A stretch of 28,218 bases of DNA from Seison nebaliae (Eukaryota; Rotifera; Pararotatoria; Seisonacea; Seisonidae). Location of the stretch: the NCBI GenBank assembly GCA_023231475.1, contig JALJEE010001247.1:1-28218 (forward strand). Reading direction: 5' to 3'. This document shows, piece by piece, positions 15,869-27,823 of this stretch. How positions within the stretch are numbered: the stretch's first letter is position 1; each line of letters opens with the position of its first letter. A program made the position numbers and the translations under genes. Under the pieces are notes generated by a model. That model did no database searches. It saw only the letters and a program-made list of their open reading frames with translations, and had not been told where the DNA came from.

Positions 15869-17012
15869 TTCACTATCATTCTCAATCGACTCACACTGAT
15901 TCAGAAGGAAACAACTGTTTCTCTTAGGAAAATATTTTAATTGACATTTCTTTTTTAATGTTCATTTCATACTATTCTCCTTCAAACTCCTCCTACTCCT
16001 TGGATTAGTTTCTCTCATTGACATAACTTCTTCCTTCCTCCCTTCCTTCACTAAATCAATGATTTGGAAATGTTAATGATCAATCTTCTTTTCGTCACTT
16101 CTCGATGACAACTATCACATAAGGAAAACATTAATCTGATAATTATTCGAAATTACATAACATCCAAATAGTAGTTGTGGTTAAAAACATATTTTATTTC
16201 AAATATTTTAAATAAATCAAATCAAAATGAATCAGAAAGTTAATTAAGTTGTATATGCAATTAGGAAACTCTTTGATTTGGAATTGGAATGTTTCAGAAT
16301 AAAATTAAACAAATGACTAACGGATGATTTCTGAAGAATTTTAATAATCTTAAGATGGAATTGTTAATTAAAGAACTTAATTTTGAAAGAAATAAGATTA
16401 ATTTCATTTGACGATTATGTGTTAGAGCGCCTAATGTCCAACTATTAAGCACGTTACAATAATGAGAGAATTCGTTATTAAATCACAATATAAACATTTG
16501 AAATAATTGTTGGAGAGACATCGAAATTTTTCGATTTCATTTCTATATTAGTCGGTGGTTCATATAAACGAATCTCAATAATAATTACTTGTTAGTTGGT
16601 GTGGAAAGGACATTAATCATTCCCATTAACTTTTCGAACACATATTACTTTCACTGATATGTCACTGACAAAATGGAATTTAACAAATTGAATTAATGCG
16701 ACAAATAACGAGCATCAAATCGATTGTTGACGAATTGACAATTCATCTCCATCTCCTCTTATTCAAATAGAGAAGTTGATTTAAATGGGAATTTAACAAG
16801 TTCAACTGTAGTTGGATAATTATCCGAATTCCAACAATTACGATGAAATTTAGAGAGCTGAATTTGTATTGAGAAAAAATAATTAATTTCAAAGACGAAA
16901 AATTTAAGAAATTTCATTTGTCCAAATTTGAAATTTTTCATCGAACATTTTTCTGTCTAATTTCAAATGTTTCGTCTTGCCACAAAATACACTCGAATCA
17001 TTTACATGCAAT

Positions 17013-18772
17013 ATGAGTACAAGTTTCTTTTAATCTTACGTCACTACTTCGATTTATCTTCATCTTATCATTTAGTTTATTTCACTTCCGAATTACGGGG
17101 AGATGATGGAACTGGTGATGGAACTGAAAGGAAACCGTTAAAAACACCATTAGAAGCATTCCGTCGTTTACAAGTTTCTGGTGTTGATGTTGGAAATTGT
17201 ATAAATTTGATAAAAGTGGAACAATCGTTGAAATCGGAAAGGACAACGACGACGGAAATGAAAGATGATAATACTGAATTTATTCCGATACCGAAAGCGA
17301 GATTTAAGAAAGTGAAAAATCAATTTCAAGTTGAACAGAAGAAAGCGAATCAAGCGAAAGAACGAGCAGCAAAGAAAAAGTTGTTAGAAGAAGAAGGACG
17401 AGAGATGGTTTATCGAACGGTGGAGAAACCAGAAAATTTGAATGAGAAATATGATAAGTTGAAAATAAAAGAAATTGTTGAGAAGAAGATGATAGGAAAG
17501 ATGGTGAAAGTATTCGGATGGATTCATCGATTAAGAAGACAAGGAAAAACGTTAATGTTTCTTACACTCCGTGACGGTAGTGGTTATTTGCAGAGTGTTG
17601 TAGAGAAGGAATTATGTCAAACGAAAGAAGGAATTCATTTAACACCAGAATCATCTATTTGTCTTTATGGAATAATTAATCCAGTTCAATTGGGACAACA
17701 TGCTCCAGGTGGAATTGAATTGAATGTGATTTATTGGGAAATTATTGGAATGGCACCAGCGGGTGGAATCGATTCAGAATTGAACGAACTTGCTTCTGTT
17801 GATACTCAATTAGATAATCGTCATCTCGTTCTTCGAGGAGAAATGACATCAAAAATTTTAAGATTCCGTTCTCTCCTCACTGATTTTATGAGACAACATT
17901 ATTTTTCAAATAATTATACAGAAGTCTCTCCACCAACTCTCGTTCAATGTCAAGTAGAAGGTGGAAGTACATTGTTCAATTTGAATTTCTTTGGAGAAAA
18001 TGCATATCTCACTCAAAGTTCTCAATTATATTTGGAGACAGTCATTCCAGCATTCGGTGACGTCTTTACAATGGCACAATCATATCGTGCCGAAGAATCG
18101 AGAACTCGTCGACATATCGCCGAATTTTGTCATGTCGAAGCAGAATGTGCTTTCGTCTCATTTGAAGAATTACTTGATCGAATTGAATATCTTATCAATG
18201 ATACGATTGAACGAATTATGAAGAATGATGAAGCAAAAAGTATTTTATATGATTTGAATCCTGATTTTCTCATTCCAAAACGTCCATTCAAACGAATGAG
18301 TCATAGAGAAGCGATCGATTATTTGAAGGAACACAACATCACGAAAGACGACGGAACTTTTTATGGTTATGGAGAAGATATTCCTGAAGCACCTGAACGG
18401 AAAATGACGGATAAAATTAATGAAATTATTCTTCTTCATAGTTTCCCCGCCAACATCAAGAGTTTCTATATGAAACGTCGAGAAGATGATAACGAATTGA
18501 CAGAATCGGTTGATGTTCTCGTTCCAAATGTCGGAGAGATTGTTGGCGGTTCAATGAGAATGGATGATTATGAAAGTCTTAAAAAGAGTTTCCATGACAA
18601 CGGTTTAGAAGAGAAGAATTATTATTGGTATTTAGATCAAAGACGTTTCGGCACTTGTCCACATGGTGGTTACGGTTTGGGATTGGAACGAATTCTTACT
18701 TGGCTACTCAACCGATATCATATTCGAGATGTCTGTTTATATCCACGATTCATTGAACGATGCAAACCATAA
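17013..18772 (+). CDS. NARS1: Cytosolic asparaginyl-tRNA synthetase (class IIb)
   Basis: The enzyme charges tRNA-Asn with asparagine using ATP. The protein has the eukaryotic N-terminal domain (DDGTGDGTERKPLKTPLEAF), a Lys/Glu-rich linker, an OB-fold anticodon domain (MVKVFGWIHRLRRQGK) and the class II catalytic core. Motif 1 lies around SPPTLVQ, motif 2 is QSYRAEESRTRRHIAEFCHV and motif 3 is GGYGLGLERILTWLL. The end (YHIRDVCLYPRFIERCKP) matches animal cytosolic NARS closely. The frame is open from an ATG at 16967 (601 residues). The preferred model starts at ATG 17013 with a 4-nt coding first exon (17013-17016), a 59-nt GT-AG intron (17017-17075) and exon 2 (17076-18772). It gives 566 residues beginning MIYFTSELRGDDG, which aligns near the human start (548 residues). 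The 5' end is therefore uncertain; identity is not. The gene runs tail-to-tail with the homeobox gene. Confidence 0.96.
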
Positions 18773-18879
18773 AACTTCATTCTAATTTAAATTTGAATTA
18801 GTATAAATTTTGAACTATCAATTAAAATTTATTTAAATTCATTTCTCTTCAACACTTCAATATTTATAATTAGATCTGA

Positions 18880-18885
18880 AATAAA
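18880..18885 (+). terminator. Candidate polyadenylation signal of asparaginyl-tRNA synthetase
   Basis: AATAAA about 108 nt past the stop codon. Confidence 0.5.
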
Positions 18886-18992
18886 TTATTTCTATTAATC
18901 ATATAATATAAATTAATCATTAACATAAGTTTAGAAATATTGATACTGATTTAAATGTTATGAATAAGAAAAGTTAAAATTAAGTAATGAAA

Positions 18993-18998
18993 TTTATT
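18993..18998 (-). terminator. Candidate polyadenylation signal of the homeobox gene
   Basis: TTTATT on the plus strand (AATAAA on the minus strand), about 100 nt past the homeobox stop codon. Confidence 0.5.
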
Positions 18999-19098
18999 GA
19001 ATGAATAGATAAAATGAAAAAGGAAATTAAAAGTTAAAAGTTTAAGAAATAAATAATATGAGGAAAAAGGTGGAATGGAAATTCTTTAGAGAAATCGT

Positions 19099-20677
19099 TC
19101 AATTAATAAATTTGTGAGAATCAGGAATTTTGAACCAATTACCATAAATATTCTGTGTCGGTTCTTCATCTTTCGTTTCTTCTTTCACTTCAAACGCAAC
19201 TTTATCGGGAATTTCATTATTTTGTATTGAAGTTGATAAATTAGAAGATTGATTATAATTAAAATTGTTCATAAATTCCAATTGATTGAAATATTGGAAA
19301 TTGTTTGATGTTGTTGTTGTTGTTATTGGCATTTGTGATTGGTTGAATTGATTCATTATATTATTATTAAATTGTTCATAAGTTTCATTGGATTGTGGAA
19401 GAAGATAACCGCTATCTTGATCTTGTTCAAAAGAACCACTATTTCCTGATGTTTGCAACGGACTACCAGTTGAAGTTAATGATGTTTCTAATCCACTACT
19501 CTTGTCACTAGGAGATGTTTTGAACATTTTCGTCGGTTGTTCATACTCAAATTTTGTATTGTCAATATTATTCATTACTGACATATCTTCCGTTGATGAG
19601 AATTTTCTTTTTCGATTTTCTTTATTCTCATCATCATTCCATTTCACTGGTGTCGTTTCTTCTTTCTTCATTTGAATAGGCGATGGTGTATAATAATTTT
19701 CAGGATTCGTATTAATAACCGTACGATCGTCACATGTATGTGGTGATTTGACATCTGCTATTTGATGTATATTGAAACCGAATGAACCTTTTTCATGTCT
19801 CAGAGAATCATTTGTGTTATTTTCTTCTGTTTTATTCATATTATTCAACTTATCATTTTCCGTTTGAATTGTATTGGGAAAATGATTATTGTAAATTTGA
19901 TTATTTTGATTGTGCAACAATTTCTGCATTAATTCAACAAACATCATCGGATTATTTGGTGGTGATATATTGGTCGGATTATTATTATTATTATTCTGCA
20001 TGAAATTCGATAAATTATTAGTTGATTGTTGATTATTCTTTAACATATTCATTGCATTGCATGTTGCCATAGATGAATGAGTGTCAGTTTGAGGAATCAT
20101 AGTTGGAAATGAAAATGGTGTTCCCGAATTTCCATTGAACAATTGAGGTAGAATACGATTCTTCATTTGAGTATTTCTTCGAACTGCTGGTGCTTTTGCT
20201 GGAGCATCTTTTGCTTGTAGAAGTTCTTCAATCACTGCATTAACTATCGGTTCATTATTTGATGGAATTCGATTAGGATCAGATAATATTCCTGGAACGA
20301 CTTTCTTCGCATCGAGTCGACCTTGAGCAACTAATTGATCTTTACGACGACGATTTTGAAACCAGATTTTCACTTGATCTCTTGTGATGCCGACTCGATG
20401 AGCAATCTGATCTTTTTGGACACAATTGGGATATTTAATTTTTAAGAAAATTCCATTCAATAATTCTAATTGAAATGGTGTATAACAGACACGATTTCCA
20501 TTCATTTTTGTATTTGAATTAATCAACGAGAATTGATCTAAAAAGAGAATTATGAATAAAGTTCTTGAGAAGAAAGGACTAACTATTCGCCTCGTTAGCT
20601 ACTCGATTGGCTAAGATGTTTTGTAATAATAATTGTTGTTGATCGGAGGATGGTGGAGCGAATGGTAAGAAATTCAT
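19099..20677 (-). CDS. Divergent homeobox transcription factor (two exons)
   Basis: Exon 1 is 20677-20584 and exon 2 is 20537-19099, joined by a 46-nt GT-AG intron in phase 1, giving 510 residues. The homeodomain is at residues 43-102. It has Arg5, Tyr8, Leu16, Phe20, the invariant W48-F49-Q50-N51-R52-R53 (QVKIWFQNRRRK) and YP at 25-26. The helix-stabilising salt-bridge positions are odd: 17 is Asn, 31 is Lys and 42 is Arg, where Glu42 is usual. Gln50 and the VKIWFQNRR form are ANTP-like, but I cannot place it in a named family. The rest is low-complexity Asn/Gln/Ser sequence. An eh1-like FNIHQIA sits at 286-292 (a possible Groucho-binding motif) and a VKEE sumoylation-type site lies near the C-terminus. 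There is a TATA-like box upstream. It should be a nuclear DNA-binding regulator. Target genes and developmental role are not visible from sequence. Confidence 0.9.
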
Positions 20678-20766
20678 TTTGAATTGATAAAATAAAAATT
20701 TCTATTCAATTGGAGAAGAAGGAATGAATTAGATGATTTGAGTAAAGAATGAAGATTTCGAGATAA

Positions 20767-20774
20767 TATTTATA
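20767..20774 (-). promoter_or_regulatory. TATA-like box of the homeobox gene
   Basis: TATAAATA on the minus strand, about 90 nt upstream of the start codon at 20677. This is a reasonable distance for a core promoter with a short 5' UTR. It is a motif match only, in AT-rich DNA. Confidence 0.35.
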
Positions 20775-21978
20775 GAGAATTCTTATCGGTAATTTGTAGT
20801 TGAAGGTGAAAAAAGTGAAACAAATTATTTAATGTTTTCAAGTAATCAATTTGCAGAAACTTTCGCGTACGAACTCTATCTTTCAAGAGTTAATAGAATT
20901 GTTTGGAATGATGTCCTCCTTCCCTTATAGAACAAACAATTAACTTTCTTATTTATCGATTGTTACCATTAAAAGAAAAGTATCTCAATGGCAAACAAAT
21001 CAATTAATCTAACACAATAATTTTTCATGATTTCCTTCTCCTCGAGTCCTACGAGACTGAGCATTATAATTTTGGTGGGGCACTAATGAAGATTATTGAT
21101 TGGGAATTGTTAGGGATAATCTAATGATGTTCCTCTCTAACTGGGCAATGATCTAATCGATTAGATCTCCTAATTGATTTGATATTATTATTCTATTAAA
21201 CTTTTTGAAATTATTTCATTTTCAAAACTTCATTATTTCAACTAGTCACAAACAATACAACAAATAAAATTGAAAATTTATAATTGAATGAATCTATTTG
21301 TTTCTTCCAATTTTTATATTAGACTAGTTCCTTCTCATCCGACACAGCAGTTTCAGTCTCTTTTTTGTGGAAAATGAAACAAAATAAAGTAATTTTAAAT
21401 TTCCGATGTAATTGCTATTAGTAGTGTTTGATGGCATGTATTATTTGTTGAGTTTAATCAAATTATGACAACGGGAGTAGTAAATAAGAAAGTTTGTTTA
21501 AATTGTATATTCGTAGCTCGTTACGATTGGCATCTCATCAACACCAAATACAGCGTTAGCAAGTGAGATAAAATTGGATGAAGTTGGGAAGTAGACCGAC
21601 TTTGAATTTTGTAATAATTCAATTAACGTGTGGAGAACTAACAAGAGTTATTATTTACTCAAAATATACTTTTCATAAAAAAAGTAACAATTATTAAAAC
21701 TGTTTCCAAATCCCCATATTTCTAACTTGAATTTGAAATTTATTATTCATATTATGATTTAATCACGGAAGGAAATTTCTCAAGAAAATTTAAAGTTTAT
21801 CAAGTTTCTCTTTGAGGTGAAATTAGTTTAATTTAATATTTATTGAGATTATAATAAAAAATTTATAATAAAATTTTAAAGTCTGAAATATTTTAATTAT
21901 AAAATTAAATTTATTTGTTTAATTAAATAAAAAAATGGGAATAATTTCTATTAATGGCGGTAATCGGAGATATTTGTA

Positions 21979-21986
21979 ATGCAAAT
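21979..21986 (+). promoter_or_regulatory. Octamer (ATGCAAAT) POU-type site
   Basis: A perfect ATGCAAAT in a locally more complex block (about 21950-22200) of the divergent spacer. The block also holds ATGGTATACCAT (22034-22045, palindrome) and GACGTCAC (a CRE-like half site near 22066). The site class is known for POU proteins. Its use here is inference. Confidence 0.25.
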
Positions 21987-22680
21987 GCTCATATTGTAAA
22001 TACTATTTACTAAATAGGATGATACCATCAGTTATGGTATACCATCTTAAATGTCGTATCGATGGACGTCACTTCCAATTTAGTTTCATTCTCTATGTTT
22101 CAATAGTGGATTCTGACGATTAAAAAAGCGGCTTTTACCGACAGTAAATCTCGTTTCCATGACGACCGTTGTCAATTATTTGTTGTCTTTAATAGAAAAC
22201 GACATGGAGAATGCGATAAGAATTTTATGTCAATATGAAGAAGAATCGTATGAAGGAATAAAATTAATTTAGTTAATTTTGACTGATCGTTTTCTTTTTT
22301 TTTTGTGTAATTGGGAAGAAAGTGGAAATGTTTAATATAAGATGCTTGTCAATGATTTTTAGGATGGATGGACTTGTATAGGATTAGTATATGTAATCAA
22401 TTAATAATATCAAATACTTGCGAATAAATTTGAGGAGGAAATACATTTCATTTATGTAAATGAAGTGAGGGTATTTTTCATCATTCTTCCATTCTGTTAC
22501 ATAGAATAATTTGGGGGAATGTCGAGAGGAAGAAGTTAATAAGTCAGAGTGATTAGTAATTGAATTTCCTACTAGTCACATTTAAATTATATGCACGAAT
22601 TGATTCGTTTCACTTCTTCTTCTTTACGATTAAATGCATTCGATAGATAACTAGGTAAATTGTAATTGGAGAACAGAATA

Positions 22681-22718
22681 ATATTATGATATATATCATA
22701 TATAATATCTGTACAGAT
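22681..22718. repeat. Adjacent palindromes upstream of CDKL
   Basis: An imperfect AT palindrome (22681-22708, centred on GATATATATC) directly abuts the perfect 12-nt palindrome ATCTGTACAGAT (22707-22718). They lie about 185-220 nt before the kinase start codon. No binding factor can be named. Confidence 0.4.
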
Positions 22719-22759
22719 AAAATTTAGAAAATGTTAGTTGTTATTAATTATATCGTTAT

Positions 22760-22773
22760 GTTGCTATGCCATC
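22760..22773 (+). promoter_or_regulatory. X-box-like sequence upstream of CDKL
   Basis: GTTGCTATGCCATC matches the RFX X-box consensus RYYNYYATRRNRAC at 12 of 14 positions; the left half is perfect and the right half is imperfect. It lies 128 nt before the start codon. RFX factors drive ciliary genes in animals, and CDKL kinases are linked to cilia. A match this loose can arise by chance in 2 kb. Confidence 0.25.
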
Positions 22774-22897
22774 AGTTAATCGAAACATTACAAGGAAGTT
22801 AATTGAATATTGACCATTTTTATTCCAATAGAATTCTTATTATTATCGAACCAAAAGAAAACTATCGACACTTCCCCCCATAAATTTATTCTTTTGA

Positions 22898-24494
<1,597 letters not shown>

Positions 24495-25241
24495 ATAAAT
24501 ATCTGAATTCTCTTAATGGAATTCTATTGAAATATGAAGATTTAACGATACATCTGTTGCTCGTGCATAAACATCATTTTTTAGCGGAAAGAAGAAGAAA
24601 TGAAATTTATTTTCTTATCAATATTCTTATGACGACAAAAAATTTTTTTGAGTCATTCAAATTATTTCTCTCTTACACAATAAGATCTCATTCCAATTTC
24701 ATTTTTGCTCATTTCTTCTTCTAATAAGATTCCTTATGTAAAATTAACTTCCTTTCTATCTTCTTCTATCTGTTATTTTTTTCCTTCAAAATTAACATCA
24801 AATAAATGTAATCGACTTCACCGAATTGAAATTTATTCTTTCAATAAAAATATGTTAAAATGCATTGAATTGTAATTGGCTAAAGAAAATTTAAAATTTA
24901 TAATGATTGTCCAATTCTAAATTATTCTATTCAATAATCATGAATAGTTTTAGGAAAATCGATAAAGACGAATTAATCGATTAAATTCTTCTACAAAATT
25001 TAACTTTCAACAGAAATCATTTAACTAAATTTGTCATACCAGAGGTAAATTATTGATTAATTTCCATCATAATTCCATTAGTTGTTAAAGTTGAAATATT
25101 TAAATGGATAATGGACCATTCATAATAAATTCTCGTATTGTGCTAACAGTAAAAGGAAAGGTATTAATGTTCGAATAAAACAATTATTTGGAGATTTCTT
25201 CATTTTTCTAAACGAATTTGTTAAACTAATTTCTAAATATT
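24495..25241. other. CDKL 3' UTR and spacer before the channel gene
   Basis: AT-rich. Contains the CDKL polyadenylation candidates (24801-24806 and a second near 24842) and presumably the promoter of the DEG/ENaC gene. A 77-codon frame at 24491-24724 is low in complexity with no motif. I see no gene. Confidence 0.6.
24801..24806 (+). terminator. Candidate polyadenylation signal of CDKL
   Basis: AATAAA about 307 nt past the stop codon. A second candidate follows about 40 nt later. Confidence 0.45.
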
Positions 25242-27823
25242 ATGGTGAATGTTCGGAAAATGGAAAAGAAGGTTGGAGGGGAAAATAAAGTAGAAAAAGA
25301 TCGACAAGAAAAAATAACATCAATTGATAATAAAATTGAGAATTTACAAAAGATTGCCGAAAAGAATGAAGAAAAGATGAAATGTAAATTTAATTTAGAA
25401 AAAGAATTTTTAAGGTCTACTTCAATGCACGGATATGGTAAACTTTTCATTTTCATGTTTCCATAATTTAGTTTGAAGGTTTCATATTTCGAACGGAAAA
25501 CAAATTTCGGAAATTTTTTTGGTTTTCTGTGTCTTTGGCAGGTTACCATTTTATCATACTTTATAACATAAATTTTATTTTATTTAAACTTCCAGGATTC
25601 ATGTTGATGTTATTTTATGTGCAAGATTATTTTGTAGAATATCTGACAAAGAGACCAACGTCAATAGCGATAAATCTGCAATTTCATGAGAAAATGGAAT
25701 TACCTACAATTTCATTCTGTCCACCAATTGGGTTAATTATTTGACTGAAATTCTATATTAATTCCGGTGTAGACATAGAAAATCTCTGTTGGTTAAAGAT
25801 GATAATTATCGTTTCCTTTTAAGTTTTCAAAGAAACTACCTAGAACTTTATATGAGTTCAAATTTGGAGACTTATAAAAATAATTCAATGTTTTTGAAAC
25901 AAGTGTATGATGATGAGCGTTCCCATTACAATAATGATTCTAATAACATTCTATTTATAGGACTCACCACACAACAAAGATTGGATGTGGCTTATATGCA
26001 AACATCGATATATGAATGTGTTGGTGATGTGTTTGAACATGAATATGCCTTACATTTGGTCGCAACGAGATATGTCATGTTGACAAATAGTAGTAGAGAT
26101 TCGGATGAACATGCAAAATCAATAATTACTGAAGATTACGTTTGTAAATATTTATTTTTTATTTATTTTTTCAAATTTATCCTCAGTATTTCGAATGTAT
26201 TGAAGAAAAAATAAAATATAAGTGGCCAGTTAAGGGAGATTTGGATTCTGTGATACTTAACGTGGGCCAAGTAGATATTATGGAATTTATTTCCAAATAT
26301 CTTAACAAAAAGAATATTTCTGCCCACTTTTTCGAAATTAAAGATGTTCCTAAAATGATTGAGATTCAAACGGAAATATTGGCAACAATGAATTATGATG
26401 CTTTGATTTATATTGCTGATAATATCGTCGATGACTATTGTTATTGTTTCGAATTTGAAATTGGTTTTCATTTCAATTCTCAGATTTACGAACAAATCAT
26501 CAACAAGATACAAGAAAATTTAGTTGGAAATTAAAAGATAATCTCGTCTCTTGTAGTTTTGGCAATAATTCCTGTTCATCGAAAGTTGTAAAGAGAATTA
26601 AAATTATTTTCAAATAATTTTCATAATGAACCAATTTTTAGGATTTCGAAGAAGCAGTTGATCAAACTGGTGTTTGTTATGTGTACAAAGGAGATCGTTA
26701 CCAAAGTTCTAACGGAGAAAGTTATTCATTTCCTGTGAATATTCTTGATGATTTCGATGTAGGTGGTGGATTATCAATAACGTTGAACATGGCTAATTAT
26801 GATGGATATGCGATTAATTCTTATGAGTCGATAACTTCCGGACTCAAATTAATTGCATCAGATGATGATGAACCGTTTGCTCAACAATTCCGTCATATGG
26901 TATTGGACATTGGACGAAGTTCTTCTGTTGTGATGAAAAAACGAAATGTTGAACTATAAGAATATTCTTATTCTCATCATCATTTTCCAGTTATCATTTT
27001 TAGATACGTATTTTGGAGGAAATTGTAATGAATCTGCAAAAATAACGACATATGATAAATTTACAACTTATGGATGTGTAATGAATTGTGTGTTTCTGAC
27101 GGTGGAAAAATTGTGCAATTGTCTCAATGTGGATGATCCGAGAATGAAAACGGAAGAAGATTATGAACGTCATTCTTGTAGAACGTTTCAACAAATTTTT
27201 TGTTCCAGTATTGCTAAACAATCAGGTTTTTCTATCTGGAACTTTTTCTTAATGAAATTAATGAAACTATTCCTTTTCAGCATTTAATCGAACAATTGAT
27301 GAATGTAATTTATGTTTTCATCCTCCATGTAAAAGTAATTCGTTCAGTTCTAAAATCAGATCGTTTCCAATCAATAATGAAACATTTCTTAGTTATATCT
27401 TTGAACAAGAGATCGAATGTCTAACTAAATATAATGAGAATATTAGTATACCAGCTGATATATTGTTATGGAAACCTCCACTTCATCTATTATCTAAATA
27501 TACCACGAAATGTCTAACTAGATTTAATTGGCAGTTTTTCCTTTTTTATATTATTCCATTTAATTCAAATGATTTTCAGAGAAAATATTTTGGCATTTTC
27601 ATTATTCTATGAAGACTTGTCAGAAATATATCTTCAGGAAAGACCGAAATATAAGTTGAATGATTTTGTGGGTTATATTCTATATAGTAATTACTAAATT
27701 ATTATTAATCGACAAATTTTAGGTGGGGTTGGAGGATTTTTAGGATTTTATACCGGAATGAGTTTGGTCTCAATCTTCGAAATTCTGGAATATATTTCCT
27801 TCAAAATCTTCTCTTACTGTTAG
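25242..27823 (+). CDS. DEG/ENaC family sodium channel subunit (eleven exons)
   Basis: Exons: 25242-25437, 25479-25541, 25596-25731, 25773-26139, 26187-26439, 26484-26587, 26642-26947, 26991-27225, 27281-27533, 27580-27671, 27723-27823. Introns are 41-55 nt, and all phases agree, giving about 701 residues. (Exon 5 could instead end at 26445, adding two residues.) The N-terminal domain is Lys/Glu-rich and probably coiled-coil (residues 10-55). The gating HG motif follows (STSMHGYG, His63-Gly64), then TM1 (KFFWFSVSLAGFMLMLFY). The large cysteine-bearing extracellular domain includes ELPTISFCPP, LVSCSFGNNSC, QTGVCYVY and YGCVMNC. The pre-TM2 stretch ENILAFSLFYEDL is classic. TM2 carries the filter as G-M-S (residues 680-682) within FLGFYTGMSLVSIFEILEYI, then a tail of about ten residues. 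Such subunits form trimeric amiloride-type cation channels in the plasma membrane. The ligand or stimulus (peptide, acid, touch, tastant) cannot be told. Related arthropod proteins are the pickpockets. Confidence 0.93.

Larger units (their letters stand above)
12791..16966. other. Gene-poor region left of asparaginyl-tRNA synthetase
   Basis: No coding sequence is recognised. It is AT-rich with many microsatellites (AAT at 13234-13261, CA at 15092-15118 and 15840-15868, AT at 15229-15246, GAA at 15326-15346) and a long inverted repeat at 14616-14691. The last few hundred bases before 16967 should contain the synthetase promoter. I see no clear TATA box or tRNA there. Confidence 0.5.
18773..19098. 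other. Shared 3' spacer between convergent genes
   Basis: AT-rich region between the stop codons of the synthetase (+) and the homeobox gene (-). It holds the candidate polyadenylation signals of both genes and no coding sequence. Confidence 0.7.

Noticed and set aside
25438-25478. Apparent frame break in the channel gene when exon 2 is taken to start after the TTTAG at 25471
   Set aside because: The next AG (25477-25478) restores the frame and gives HGYGFIF, the expected HG-motif context, so the gene is intact.
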